A stretch of 64,000 bases of DNA from Porphyromonas asaccharolytica DSM 20707 (GTDB lineage Bacteria > Bacteroidota > Bacteroidia > Bacteroidales > Porphyromonadaceae): the NCBI RefSeq assembly GCF_000212375.1, contig NC_015501.1, forward strand, positions 434,001-498,000. Direction: 5' to 3'. The position numbers were made by a program, and so were the translations under genes. Under the pieces are notes generated by a model, which was given only the letters and a program-made list of their open reading frames with translations, made no database searches and was not told the DNA's origin. Below are positions 16,793 to 26,204 of the stretch, piece after piece (position 1 is the stretch's first letter; the number at the start of each line of letters is the position of its first letter).

Positions 16793-18940
16793 ATGAGAAA
16801 AAGAATTACACCTCTACTCCTACTACTTTTGATCCTTTGCTGTCCATCGATGAGCCATGCGCTCGAGAGACAGCCGGCTCCTATCAGCACCCTGAGAGAT
16901 GCTAGTGAGCCGACGATACGACTCACCACATCAGGAGAGATCGGGACGAACTATTCCTTTACAATCATCGGAGGCACTACGCCCATCCAGATAGACTGGG
17001 GTGACGGCACACTGGTCTCCCCCACCGCCACGATGGTCAAGGGGCAAAAAGCTGGCGAGGAAATCAAGATTTATGGGGATTGTCTCTCCTTCCTAGCGAC
17101 AGGAGCCAAGATCACAGCGATCACTATCGATGCACCATCCATGGGTATGCTCTCCCTAGCGGACAACGAGCTCACCACGCTAGATCTCTCTAAGACTCCA
17201 GCGATAGAGAGTCTCAATCTGCAAAACAACCATCTGACTAGCCTCAATGTGCATGGGCTCACCTCTATCTCCACACTCAATGTCAAGCTAAATCAGTTAG
17301 CGACCTTAGATCTATCTGGCTTAAATACGCTTAGGACGCTGATCGTCTCAGACAATCCCGCTCTGACTTCGCTCGAGGTCTCTACACTCACTAGTCTCAG
17401 CTCCATACGAGCCGACAATTGTGCCTTAGAGCAGATCGCTCTCCCAGCATCTATCACCGAGTTTTATGCCAAGGGCAATAAGCTCACCACGCTCGGTGAG
17501 GAAACTCTCTCCCTGGCTAAGCTCAAAAGACTGAGAGTACCCAACAATCAGATCGCACAGGTCACACTTGGGGAGTGTCCGCTCCTCAACGACCTAGAGC
17601 TCGATGGCAATCAGCTCACATCGCTCACGCTAGGATCACTGCCCGCTCTGAGGACGCTATACTTACAGAGCAATCAGCTCGATGCCGAGGCGCTCAATAA
17701 GATCTATACAGCCCTCCCGACAGCCGAAGGTACTATCAAAGTCTCTGGCAATGCTGGTGCTGAGGCAGCTGCTGGCTACATCGCTATCGATAAAGGCTGG
17801 AAGATAGATATCCCTGGTCAAAAGAGCCAAACTACAGATCCTTGTATCACCATAAGAGTCAAGCCGGACAAGGACGTCTACCTAGGACTCGCAGGCTTTG
17901 CTTCAGACAGCAAGGTTAAGGTAGAGACCGATGAGGGCGTCATCCTGGAGAAAGTCATCCCAAGTGGCGTACCATCTATTGAGAAGTACCAGTCCAAGCG
18001 GGGTATGATCCGCATCATCGGACTCGTACATACGATCGATAGCTCCGAAAACGGCGGTCGCGTGTACGACATCGATGCCTCTCAGAGTCCTAAGCTCGTC
18101 AGACTGTTTGCCCTGCACAATACGATGACCTCTATCAATGTCAAGGGCTGCTCCGAGCTCACCTTCATCAATTGCGCCGGTAGTGAGCTCCCCGCACTCG
18201 ACCTCTCTGATTGTACCGAGCTAGAGACCGCTTGGCTCCCGGGCAATCACATGACGACGGTAGACCTGACAGGGCTAACCAAACTAAAGGAGGTAAGTCT
18301 AGAGCGCAACAGCCTATCCGAGATCAAGGGTCTCTCAGACTGCACTCAGATCACTGAGCTAGATGTCGCTGAGAACCAACTCACGACTCTCTCTCTCGAA
18401 GGTCTTTCACGCCTAGAGACCCTCGACTGCCGAGAGAATCTGCTGACAGCTCTCGACCTCAACCCCTGCCCTGCACTCAAAGAGATATTCTGCTACAAGA
18501 ACGCGATCAACGCACAAGCTATGAAGCAACTCTTCGAGAGCCTGCCCGCGAGAAGTGCTGGGGAGCGTGGTGAGCTCTATGCGATCAATTCAGCGGACAA
18601 TGGTGAGGAAAACCAAGTCAACAGTGCCGATGTGAAGATTGCCAACAATAAGTCGTGGCTCGTCTATGACTACAAAGGCTATGAAAACAGTGGCAAGAAC
18701 CCACTAGCCAATGAGCGCATCGCCACGGCTAAGAGCTACCAGCTACAACTCACGAGAGACTACATCGAGATCATATACGCAGCTCCTCATGCAGAGGTCG
18801 CTCTCTACACAGCAGGCGGCATGCTCTTGCAGCGCGCACGTACAGACCTCATGGGTAGTCTGCAGCTATCAGTTGCAGAGCTTCCCGCAGGTAGCTACCT
18901 ACTCACCATAGGCGGTGAGGTAACCAAGGTAATGCGCTAG
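16793..18940 (+). CDS. Leucine-rich-repeat surface protein (InlJ-like) with T9SS domain
   Basis: 715 aa. Signal peptide MRKRITPLLLLLLILCCPSMSHA. A short domain with an IQIDWGDG motif (about 45-100) precedes two blocks of 21-residue leucine-rich repeats (about 115-300 and 420-590, e.g. LESLNLQNNHLTSLNVHG, ITELDVAENQLTTLSLEG), separated by a second WGDG-less copy of the small domain. A T9SS type A domain (about 645-715, VALYTAGGMLLQRARTDLMG) ends the protein at KVMR. The double layout suggests internal duplication of a domain-plus-repeats unit. It is probably a surface adhesin or biofilm protein like P. gingivalis internalin-family proteins, but that role is inferred from the fold. Confidence 0.85.
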   Translation: MRKRITPLLLLLLILCCPSMSHALERQPAPISTLRDASEPTIRLTTSGEIGTNYSFTIIGGTTPIQIDWGDGTLVSPTATMVKGQKAGEEIKIYGDCLSFLATGAKITAITIDAPSMGMLSLADNELTTLDLSKTPAIESLNLQNNHLTSLNVHGLTSISTLNVKLNQLATLDLSGLNTLRTLIVSDNPALTSLEVSTLTSLSSIRADNCALEQIALPASITEFYAKGNKLTTLGEETLSLAKLKRLRVPNNQIAQVTLGECPLLNDLELDGNQLTSLTLGSLPALRTLYLQSNQLDAEALNKIYTALPTAEGTIKVSGNAGAEAAAGYIAIDKGWKIDIPGQKSQTTDPCITIRVKPDKDVYLGLAGFASDSKVKVETDEGVILEKVIPSGVPSIEKYQSKRGMIRIIGLVHTIDSSENGGRVYDIDASQSPKLVRLFALHNTMTSINVKGCSELTFINCAGSELPALDLSDCTELETAWLPGNHMTTVDLTGLTKLKEVSLERNSLSEIKGLSDCTQITELDVAENQLTTLSLEGLSRLETLDCRENLLTALDLNPCPALKEIFCYKNAINAQAMKQLFESLPARSAGERGELYAINSADNGEENQVNSADVKIANNKSWLVYDYKGYENSGKNPLANERIATAKSYQLQLTRDYIEIIYAAPHAEVALYTAGGMLLQRARTDLMGSLQLSVAELPAGSYLLTIGGEVTKVMR

Positions 18941-19000
18941 CCTATATGTGAGGCGCACTGAGCAGCCACTCATACCTGCGCACGATTGATGTACAGGGAG

Positions 19001-19060
19001 GGACTCCCTCAGCCGATGTTCGTCAGACCTTGAGCTGAGGGAGTCCGATTATTTATTAAG
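19001..19060 (+). terminator. Intrinsic terminator
   Basis: Perfect 13-bp stem GGACTCCCTCAGC (19001-19013) with GCTGAGGGAGTCC (19034-19046), then GATTATTTATT. Confidence 0.75.
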
Positions 19061-19112
19061 ACGCTTGACCGCCCAATGGTCGCACATACTAACTAAACCT
19101 ATCTACCATACG

Positions 19113-20207
19113 ATGAAAAGATTACTACCCATCTGGCTATGCCTCTTAGCTCTTGCCGTGACGCAGCTCTACGGTCAGCAGAGGTCTCTGCAGCAAGCTG
19201 TAGAAAGCGATATGTACACGGTAACTTTCTTTGCCACACCTACAGAGGGAGGCACCCTAACAGCCGTCTACTTTGACGAAAACAGTCGGCTAGTCACCTT
19301 GCAATCTGGGGAGCAGATTGTTGAGTACACAGGGCTCTACATAACCGCCAAGCCCAGCGATGGCTATAAGCTGGAGAAGTGGATCGTCAATGGCGATGAG
19401 CTACCACTCAACGCCGACAGACCACTCGACTATAGTTGCAGAGTCGAGGAGGACCTCATAGTAGAGGCGGTCTTTAAGGATCTAAACCCCGAGCCCAAGA
19501 CTTTCGAATTGACACTCACCCCTTCAGAAGGTGGTAAAATCATTGCCAAAGCTGATGGCTCCGAGATCACAGACTTAACGCATGTGGCTCAAGGGACGAT
19601 CGTAACCATCGAGGCTACACCCGAGATCGGCTACGAGCTCACAGCGCTTACGGCTGGATCCGAGGACATCCTAGCTACCAAGTCCTTTGAGATGAAAGAA
19701 GATACCGAGGTCAAGGCAACCTTTACCAAGCTACAGAAGAACTACGTCGTCACGCTGCAAAGCAACGAGCACGGCACCATCTCTATCCAGGAGAAGGTAG
19801 ACCTCAAGGCTGTACCCGAGGGGACTAAGCTCACGGTCGTAGCTAAGGGTGCTAACGATAAGTGCGAGCTCACCAAGCTCACAGCCAACGGTAAAGATAT
19901 CCTCAAGGATATGACCTTTACGGTCACTGAGGATGTGACAGTCGTTGCTGAGTTCGTCGATCACACAGGGCTTGATGCAGCCACCGCGGCTACGCTCTCA
20001 GTCTATCCTAACCCAGCTAAGGAGTATGCGATCGTCGCAGGTCTAGTACCTAAGGCTACCGTAGCACTCTACACGCTAGAGGGACAGCTGATCACACGCC
20101 TACGTGCTGACCGTTCAGGCAGCCTACAGATAGACCTCACCGCTCTAAGCGACGGGACCTATCTCGTAGTCACCGAGAGCGCATCACAGCGACTCGTCGT
20201 CAAGTAA
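19113..20207 (+). CDS. Short InlB-type repeat surface protein with T9SS domain
   Basis: 364 aa from the ATG at 19113 (MKRLLPIWLCLLALAVTQLYG signal peptide); an upstream in-frame ATG at 19065 would add 16 residues with no sense as a signal. Three repeat modules follow: one complete (GYKLEKWIVNGDE) and two degenerate ones (GYELTALTAGSED, KCELTKLTANGKD). A T9SS type A domain ends VVK. From 19604 to the stop, the DNA is almost identical to 15895-16498 of the giant repeat gene, so this looks like a short paralogue kept similar by recombination, able to display a much shorter stalk on the same sorting domain. Confidence 0.85.
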   Translation: MKRLLPIWLCLLALAVTQLYGQQRSLQQAVESDMYTVTFFATPTEGGTLTAVYFDENSRLVTLQSGEQIVEYTGLYITAKPSDGYKLEKWIVNGDELPLNADRPLDYSCRVEEDLIVEAVFKDLNPEPKTFELTLTPSEGGKIIAKADGSEITDLTHVAQGTIVTIEATPEIGYELTALTAGSEDILATKSFEMKEDTEVKATFTKLQKNYVVTLQSNEHGTISIQEKVDLKAVPEGTKLTVVAKGANDKCELTKLTANGKDILKDMTFTVTEDVTVVAEFVDHTGLDAATAATLSVYPNPAKEYAIVAGLVPKATVALYTLEGQLITRLRADRSGSLQIDLTALSDGTYLVVTESASQRLVVK

Positions 20208-20307
20208 GATTGTGTTATCGTCCCCGAGGACTCTAGTACGACGCTCCCGCTAGGGACGTAGTACAGTAAATACTCCCCGAGGGAGATCTACGAATCTAGG
20301 CTGTAAC

Positions 20308-20337
20308 TTGCGCTGTAATCGTTTTTCTGTATATTTG
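20308..20337 (+). promoter_or_regulatory. Promoter of the beta-barrel gene pair
   Basis: TTG at 20308-20310, exactly 19 bases, TATATTTG at 20330-20337: a close match to the Bacteroidota promoter consensus. The predicted leader is about 100 nt. Confidence 0.75.
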
Positions 20338-20446
20338 CCATCGGAAGGCACTTCCACACGGCTAAATAAGCGTATTTAGGCGACTGCAAGAGGGAGTACC
20401 TTTAGACCGACTCATATCTAATTAACAATTTCATAATCAACTAACA

Positions 20447-21130
20447 ATGAAGAAAGTAATTCTATCACTCGTCACGCTGCTCGCAGCTACAACGCTAGCT
20501 ACAGCTCAGATGCGCCCCACGATCAAGGTGGAGGCTGGTGCTAACTTCGCTAACCAGACGACCAAGGTCAACGACAAGTCAACCGATGGCAAGATGATGA
20601 TCGGCTACCGTGTAGGTGTTGGCGCTGAGTTTGGCTTTGCTGAAGGCTTCTACGTTAACCCAGGTCTGTACTTCCTCAGCCGTGGTGCTAAGAGCGAGGG
20701 TATAGAGCTGCTAGGTGCTAAGGCTGATGCAACTCTTTGGCTACACAACGTCGAGGTCCCTGTACACGTAGGATATCGCGCAGGTATCGCTCCCGACATG
20801 GCGGTCTCTATCCAGGCTGGTCCTTGGTTCTCTTACGGATTCCTCGGTAAGAGAGTTTACAAGGCAACCGGAGAGGGTCTCGCTGCTGATGCTGCAAAGA
20901 AGATCGTTGACGAGCTCAACAAGGGTGACAACAACCCATACAAGGATGGCAAAGCTGTTAAGCAGAGCCTCAAGCCCTTTGACCTAGGTGTCGGTATGCA
21001 GGCTGCCTTCGAGTATCGTCAGTTTGGTGTCAACCTAGGCTTCGAGTATGGTCTACTCAACACCTCTAATGTCGAGAACGTGAAGGTCAACAACATGAAC
21101 TTCTACGTAGGTCTAGGCTATCGCTTCTAA
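20447..21130 (+). CDS. Outer-membrane beta-barrel protein, paralogue 1
   Basis: 227 aa. Signal peptide MKKVILSLVTLLAATTLATA, then MRPTIKVEAGANFANQTTKV and alternating amphipathic strands ending in the outer-membrane signature FYVGLGYRF with a terminal Phe. It resembles the small porin-like barrels (PorT / outer membrane beta-barrel family) that are abundant in Bacteroidota; such proteins sit in the outer membrane, with no firm function known. It is followed 98 bases later by a close paralogue, with a hairpin between (21170-21201). The pair have nearly identical N- and C-termini and differ mainly in predicted loops, suggesting loop diversification after tandem duplication. Confidence 0.87.
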   Translation: MKKVILSLVTLLAATTLATAQMRPTIKVEAGANFANQTTKVNDKSTDGKMMIGYRVGVGAEFGFAEGFYVNPGLYFLSRGAKSEGIELLGAKADATLWLHNVEVPVHVGYRAGIAPDMAVSIQAGPWFSYGFLGKRVYKATGEGLAADAAKKIVDELNKGDNNPYKDGKAVKQSLKPFDLGVGMQAAFEYRQFGVNLGFEYGLLNTSNVENVKVNNMNFYVGLGYRF

Positions 21131-21169
21131 TCAGAGCGACCTAAATCGACTTCTCTAACGAAGCTGATG

Positions 21170-21201
21170 GGGCGACCTACTCACTTATGGGCAGGTCGCC
21201 C
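21170..21201 (+). terminator. Hairpin between the two barrel genes
   Basis: GGGCGACCT (21170-21178) pairs with AGGTCGCCC (21193-21201), then TTCTGT. The weak T run suggests partial termination or attenuation between the two genes. Confidence 0.5.
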
Positions 21202-21228
21202 TTCTGTATCACATAAACCCTATTTACT

Positions 21229-21933
21229 ATGAAGAAGGTAATTCTATCACTCATCACGCTGCTCGCAGCTACTACGCTCGCGACAGCTCAGATGCGCCCC
21301 ACGATCAAGGTGGAGGCTGGCGCTAACTTCTCCAACATGACTGGCAAGGCGAATGGAGAAACGAATGATGGAGACATACTCACCGGCTATCGTGTCGGTG
21401 CTGGTGTCGAGTTCGCCATATCAGATGGCTTCTACATCAATCCGGGTCTCTACTTCCTCAGCCGTGGTACTAAGGCTACGGTCGAGCTGCCTAAGATGAC
21501 TGACTACGCTATGAAGGTCGTCTCCTCTACATGGCTACACAACGTAGAGGTCCCCGTACATGTAGGATATCGTGTAGCTGTCGCTCCCGATATGGCGGTC
21601 TCTATCCAGGCTGGTCCTTGGTTCTCTTACGGATTCCTAGGGAAGGTCTCTCAGAAGACCTCGGTAACTGGCGAAGGTAAGATAGCTGATGCTGCTAGAG
21701 AGATGGCCAAGGCTGCTGATGATGCAGTCAACAAGGGTGAAAACAATCCCTACAAGACAGATCCTAAGGTCCTCAAGCCCTTCGACCTTGGTCTCGGACT
21801 GCAGGCAGCCTTTGAGTATCGTCAGTTTGGGGTCAACCTAGGCTTCGAGTATGGCCTACTCAATACCTCCGCTTTTGATGAGGTAAAGGTCAACAATATG
21901 AACTTCTACGTAGGCCTAGGCTATCGCTTCTAA
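21229..21933 (+). CDS. Outer-membrane beta-barrel protein, paralogue 2
   Basis: 234 aa. It has the same signal peptide (one Val/Ile change), the same MRPTIKVEAGANF start and the same SAFDEVKVNNMNFYVGLGYRF-type end as paralogue 1. The blocks WLHNVEVPVHVGYR and MAVSIQAGPWFSYGFLGK are shared. Differences concentrate in three stretches (about residues 36-50, 80-95 and 140-170), which would be extracellular loops of the barrel. No separate promoter is obvious, so it is probably read through from the first gene. Confidence 0.87.
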   Translation: MKKVILSLITLLAATTLATAQMRPTIKVEAGANFSNMTGKANGETNDGDILTGYRVGAGVEFAISDGFYINPGLYFLSRGTKATVELPKMTDYAMKVVSSTWLHNVEVPVHVGYRVAVAPDMAVSIQAGPWFSYGFLGKVSQKTSVTGEGKIADAAREMAKAADDAVNKGENNPYKTDPKVLKPFDLGLGLQAAFEYRQFGVNLGFEYGLLNTSAFDEVKVNNMNFYVGLGYRF

Positions 21934-22051
21934 TCGAACGGTCTAAAAGCCTTCTCCATACGCAAGCTCATCGATGTGATCTTCGGCGTGACGTTTCCCA
22001 GCTATTGTAAAGACAAGAAGGTCTACTAGAGAGACGTTGCTGCCGATATCC

Positions 22052-22094
22052 AAGACGCTCCAATCATCACGATAGGTGGTGGCGGGGGCGTCTT
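22052..22094 (+). terminator. Possible terminator after the barrel genes
   Basis: AAGACGC (22052-22058) pairs with GCGTCTT (22088-22094); a GGTGGTGGCGGGGG run lies between them and TTGTGT follows. The stem is modest. Confidence 0.4.
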
Positions 22095-22142
22095 TGTGTA
22101 GGAGATGCGGGGGACTGTTTTTCTGCTGTTCGAGTTTATTCG

Positions 22143-22150
22143 TACCTTTG
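22143..22150 (+). promoter_or_regulatory. Probable -7 box of the protease gene
   Basis: TACCTTTG 26 bases before the ATG at 22176. No clear TTG lies 19-20 bases upstream. Confidence 0.45.
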
Positions 22151-22175
22151 AGAGAATATCTTTCGGACTATCCCT

Positions 22176-23768
22176 ATGAATAGACTCGATACGCCTCTAG
22201 TGACGGGAGCTTTGCGTCGGTTTAGGACTCGCTCTTGCACAGGTTTGCTCTCCTACGGCAGGTGCGCGTGTCTCTCGCTCATCGCGCTCCTACTGGCTTT
22301 GCCTGCGGTGGCTCAGCTCTCGACGCCTCTCCCCGCTACCATAGTGACGGATCTAGGGGAGCGTCATACCACACTGCGCAATACTCTAGAGGCTTACCAG
22401 CTACAAGCGACCTCTCGCACGCAGCCTACTAGCACACTCCGACAGCAAGAGGAGACGACTTCCTCGGGGCTACGACTCTTGGAGCTGCCGGCGATAGAGT
22501 ACTGTCAGCTGCCCGAGAGCCAGCTGTGGGGCGACTGGATCACGACCGCTTCGGGCGAGCGTGCTTGGCAGGGTGTGCTGCAGCTTGAGGAGGCAGGCTG
22601 GAATACACTCTACTTTGATCAGTATCAACTGAGTCGTGGCGATATGCTCCTTATAACGAATGAAGAGGGCGATGTGCGAGGCGCTTTTACCGAGGCAAAC
22701 AATGTCTCGTCTCATAGCCTTACCACGGCTCCACTTTATGGCGAGCGACTCATAGTCTACTTCTATCCCGCCAGTGGCAAGCGCAGAGATCTCCCGTGGC
22801 GATTGTCGACCGTTACGACCGCTCTGCTCACTGCCGTAGGGGAGGAGCTACCACCTGCAGTCGGAGGTCATCAAGGACCAGGTTCTCCCTGGTTTGTCGT
22901 GAAGGGACTTGAGTGCGCTGAGGCGACGGTGCGGCACCCAGAGGTGGAGCGCATCGCTCGTAGCGAACTCCTGTTAGTGGTGCGGGGACGCTACTTCTCG
23001 TCAGGCACGTTGATCAACAACAGCCGCCAAGATGGAGAGGCTCTCGTCTTGACCGCAGCCCACTGCCTCAATGCTAGCTATCAGTACAGAGACCTCGACT
23101 ATGTACGTCAGAGTGCAGAGCAGTCTGTTTTTTACTTCAACTACTTTAGTCCCACAGGCGATCCTCTCATCAATGGCATCGAGGAGCAAACGCTAGCGGG
23201 TGCCGAGCTGGTCGCCTATAATGAGGAGCATGACATGTGCCTGCTTCGTATCACAGGCGTCAGACCAGATGTACCACAGGGACAATGTGCTATACCGCCC
23301 AGCTACAAGCCCTACCTGGCAGGGTGGAATGCTGAGCGTGACTTCCCCGCGCCAGTCATCGGCATCCATCATCCGAAGGCCTCCGTACGACGCTACAATC
23401 GCTCGAACGATAAGCCCGCTCTAGAGAGTTACGATATAGCATCGGTGCCTGTACGATGGGTCAATTCGCACCTACATATCAAGGAGTGGGATGTCGGGAC
23501 AACTGCCGGAGGCTCCTCAGGATCGGGTCTCTTCGACAGAGATCATCGTCTCATCGGGGCTCTCTCGGGTGGCAACTCCTACTGCTCTACTCCGTACAAT
23601 GACTATTACTACGCTCTAAGCGAGGTTTTCACGGGCTACCCTGATGATAAGTGTCTGAAGCCTCACCTCGCACCAACGAGTGATCAGACTTCCTTGGGGG
23701 GGACTAGATCCTTTTGCCACGATGCCTCCCGTACGCCTCTCACATCAGCTCTACAGTCTGATGCGTGA
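22176..23768 (+). CDS. Trypsin-fold serine protease, N-terminal and catalytic part (frame broken at a G7 tract)
   Basis: 530 aa as read. A signal peptide with an unusually long N-region ends near LALPAVA (about residue 46). A pro-region to about 240 is followed by an S1-like catalytic domain resembling bacterial lysyl endopeptidases. The triad is visible: His296 (LTAAHC), Asp353 (EEHDMCLL) and Ser448 (TAGGSSGSG). After LAPTSDQTSLGG the frame reads an unrelated tail of about 20 residues and stops. The next frame (to 24549) continues as a beta-sandwich and T9SS domain. Removing one G at 23696-23702 joins them into one 790-aa protein. As it stands this form would be exported but not sorted to the surface. 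Confidence 0.8.
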   Translation: MNRLDTPLVTGALRRFRTRSCTGLLSYGRCACLSLIALLLALPAVAQLSTPLPATIVTDLGERHTTLRNTLEAYQLQATSRTQPTSTLRQQEETTSSGLRLLELPAIEYCQLPESQLWGDWITTASGERAWQGVLQLEEAGWNTLYFDQYQLSRGDMLLITNEEGDVRGAFTEANNVSSHSLTTAPLYGERLIVYFYPASGKRRDLPWRLSTVTTALLTAVGEELPPAVGGHQGPGSPWFVVKGLECAEATVRHPEVERIARSELLLVVRGRYFSSGTLINNSRQDGEALVLTAAHCLNASYQYRDLDYVRQSAEQSVFYFNYFSPTGDPLINGIEEQTLAGAELVAYNEEHDMCLLRITGVRPDVPQGQCAIPPSYKPYLAGWNAERDFPAPVIGIHHPKASVRRYNRSNDKPALESYDIASVPVRWVNSHLHIKEWDVGTTAGGSSGSGLFDRDHRLIGALSGGNSYCSTPYNDYYYALSEVFTGYPDDKCLKPHLAPTSDQTSLGGTRSFCHDASRTPLTSALQSDA

Positions 23769-24549
23769 CAGTGTGGCCATTAGCACCCCTGATGCAACTG
23801 TCGAGGGTATCGCGGTGCGCTACGACATCGACACATCTGTGCAGTACCTAGGCTCGGTACTGGTCATGGGGGCCATACAGGAGTGGACGCCCGTGACCCT
23901 CACTATATATGGCGACAAGGGGGGCAAGCCTGGTGAGAAGCTCTACGAGCAGACGCTACCGAAGCCTACGTATCTACTGCTAAATGACTCGGGACAAAGT
24001 CCACAGATGCGAACACTCTCAGATGCCTTCCAAGCCTTCTTCCCCGCAAAAGATGGTGAGTCGCTGACACTCCCCGCAGGCTCCTACTACATAGCACTAG
24101 AGGGGAGTGAGGGCAAGCCCCTGTCAGCACCACTGCTCATGAGCAAAGCGCAGCCACACGCCACCCCCTATGCGTGGCGCCTCGTCGGCTCTAACTGGGA
24201 GCCTGCAAAGGCTGGGCGTGCACCTTACTTAGGTCACTACTGGATAGACCCCATCGTCTTGGGTAAGCTCAAGGCGGGCGGTACATCTGACCTAGAGTCT
24301 GCAGACGAGCCACGTGTGATGCTCATCGGAGAGCGTCTCTACCTCCTACTGCCAGACTCATGGTTGGCTGGGAATGCCGCAGCAGAGGTAGAGCTCTATA
24401 GTGCTGCTGGGCAGCGCATCTTGTCGCTTCCGCTAGCGAGTGCACACTCATCACTATCCCTTGCCGACTATGCGCTGCAATCTGGCGTTTACATCGTACA
24501 TCTTACCGGAGCAGGTGAGCGATACAGCTGCAAACTCATTCGTCCATAA
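23680..24549 (+). pseudogene. C-terminal part of the split protease, with T9SS sorting domain
   Basis: The frame that continues the protease after the G7 tract; meaningful sequence starts around 23703 (LDPFATMPPVRLSHQ). It holds a domain with VEGIAVRYDI and VTLTIYGDKGGKPGEKLYEQ (a jelly-roll-like segment often found just before the sorting domain) and a T9SS type A domain (VELYSAAGQRILSLP..) ending KLIRP. The ATG at 23680 lies upstream of the G tract and in no sensible context, so I do not think this is an independent gene. Phase variation, a fixed frameshift and a sequencing error are all possible. Confidence 0.7.
23696..23702 (+). repeat. G7 homopolymer at the frameshift point
   Basis: With seven G the frame stops at 23768. 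With six G the reading is Leu-Gly-Gly-Leu-Asp-Pro and continues to 24549. It is placed exactly between the catalytic domain and the C-terminal sorting module. Confidence 0.8.
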
Positions 24550-24585
24550 CTACTTAACAAGACAGTTTACTTACACACTTAATAT

Positions 24586-25428
24586 ATGCGTACAATATCC
24601 TCTACAGCCATCACAGACTTGGTGGAGAAACTTTGCATAGAGGCTTGTGTCAATCTATCGCCCGACATCGAGGCTGCCATGCAGCAGGGCGCAGAGCGAG
24701 ATCGCTCGCCTCTAGCACGAAACGTACTTAGTACCATCATCGAAAACGTCCACATCGCGCGCAGTGAGCGTGCCCCTATGTGTCAAGATACGGGTATGAC
24801 CGTCATCTTCGTCGACATGGGACAGGATCTGCACGTCGAGGGTGATCTGATCGAAGACGCCATCAACGAGGGCGTCCGCAGAGGCTACACCCACGGCTAC
24901 CTGCGCAAGTCCGTCGTGAGTGACCCGATACATCGACACAATACGGGAGACAACACACCCGCTGTCATCCACTACCGCATCGTGCCCGGTGACCAAATGC
25001 ACATCACCGTAGCTCCCAAGGGCTTCGGCAGTGAAAATAAGAGTGCACTCTCGATGCTCACCCCCAGTCAAGGGGTAGCCGGCATCAAGCAGTTTATCCT
25101 CGACACCATCTCCCACGCTGGGGGCAACCCCTGTCCACCGATCATCGTCGGCATCGGTATCGGTGGCACGATGGAGCGCTCTGCGGAGCTAGCTAAGCGC
25201 GCCCTACTACGTCCTATCGGTGAGCGTCATCCCGATCCCGCCGTGGCTGAGATTGAGGAGGAGCTACTCCAAGAGATCAATAAGATGGGCATCGGCCCAG
25301 CGGGCTTCGGTGGAGACACCACCGCCTTAGCCGTCGCCATCAATACGGGTGCAACACACATCGCAGGCCTACCCGTAGCGGTCAATATCAGTTGCCACGC
25401 CACACGTCACGCAGAGGGTGTACTATAA
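24586..25428 (+). CDS. Class I fumarate hydratase, alpha subunit
   Basis: 280 aa. This is the iron-sulfur half of a two-subunit class I fumarase / tartrate dehydratase, cytosolic and oxygen-sensitive. Three cysteines suited to bind a [4Fe-4S] cluster are at Cys66 (MCQDTG), Cys183 (NPCPP) and Cys270 (ISCHATRHA), the expected pattern. GIGIGGTMERSAELAKRALLR is a family signature. The beta-subunit gene follows 12 bases later. In a Porphyromonas it would link malate and fumarate in the reductive branch that ends in succinate. L-tartrate dehydratase is the alternative substrate class and cannot be excluded by sequence. Confidence 0.9.
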   Translation: MRTISSTAITDLVEKLCIEACVNLSPDIEAAMQQGAERDRSPLARNVLSTIIENVHIARSERAPMCQDTGMTVIFVDMGQDLHVEGDLIEDAINEGVRRGYTHGYLRKSVVSDPIHRHNTGDNTPAVIHYRIVPGDQMHITVAPKGFGSENKSALSMLTPSQGVAGIKQFILDTISHAGGNPCPPIIVGIGIGGTMERSAELAKRALLRPIGERHPDPAVAEIEEELLQEINKMGIGPAGFGGDTTALAVAINTGATHIAGLPVAVNISCHATRHAEGVL

Positions 25429-25440
25429 ATATATAGAGAC

Positions 25441-25998
25441 ATGGAAGAGAAGAAGATACTCAGAGCCCCCTTTACGACAGAGATGATTACTCCGCTCAGA
25501 GCGGGAGATATGTGCTACATCTCGGGGACTATCTATACAGCACGTGACGCAGCGCATCTGCGTCTTGTCGAGATGCTAGAGCGAGGCGAGGAGATGCCCT
25601 TCGACTTCGCTGGGCAAGTCGTTTACTATGCGGGTCCTTGCCCCGCTAAGCCTGGACAGCCTATTGGCTCCGTCGGTCCCACTACGGGAGGACGTATGGA
25701 TGCCTATTCGCCGACGCTCATAGCCCACGGCCTGCGTGTGATGATCGGCAAGGGCTTGCGTAGCCCAGAGGTCGTTGATGCGATCAAGCAGTACAAAGGC
25801 GTTTACTTTGCCGCCATCGGTGGAGCCGCCGCCCTGATGGGCAAGTGCGTCAAGGAGGCCGAGGTGATCGCCTTCGACGACTTAGGACCCGAAGCGATCC
25901 GCAAGCTACGTGTCGAGGAGCTCCCCGTCATCGTAGCCGTAGACAGTCTCGGAGGAGACGTCTACTCGCTCGGTCGCTCGCAGTACGCACGTCGATAG
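25441..25998 (+). CDS. Class I fumarate hydratase, beta subunit
   Basis: 185 aa, the C-terminal half of single-chain class I fumarases as a separate protein. Family signatures are AGDMCYISGTIYTARDAAH, YYAGPCPAKPGQPIGSVGPTT and IGGAAALMGKCVKEAE. It provides part of the active site that binds the substrate carboxylates and pairs with the alpha subunit encoded 12 bases upstream. The next 580 bases hold only repeats before tRNA-Gly, so the pair probably forms its own transcription unit. No terminator was recognised after it. Confidence 0.9.
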   Translation: MEEKKILRAPFTTEMITPLRAGDMCYISGTIYTARDAAHLRLVEMLERGEEMPFDFAGQVVYYAGPCPAKPGQPIGSVGPTTGGRMDAYSPTLIAHGLRVMIGKGLRSPEVVDAIKQYKGVYFAAIGGAAALMGKCVKEAEVIAFDDLGPEAIRKLRVEELPVIVAVDSLGGDVYSLGRSQYARR

Positions 25999-26204
25999 CG
26001 CTACCGTCAGTCCTAAAAACGCAAAGGGCTGCCGTCGACACAACGAGCCGACTCCTAAACGAATATCCACGTAGGGACGCACGAGCCGAGTAACCCGCTG
26101 CTTTCTAAGTTCAAATGCAAGCAAAATGCGAAGTTTTTTCTCGTTTCGGAAGCTCGGTCGACTTCTCTTCGGGTGAACCGCTCGGCGGGGTGGAAGCTCC
26201 CACC

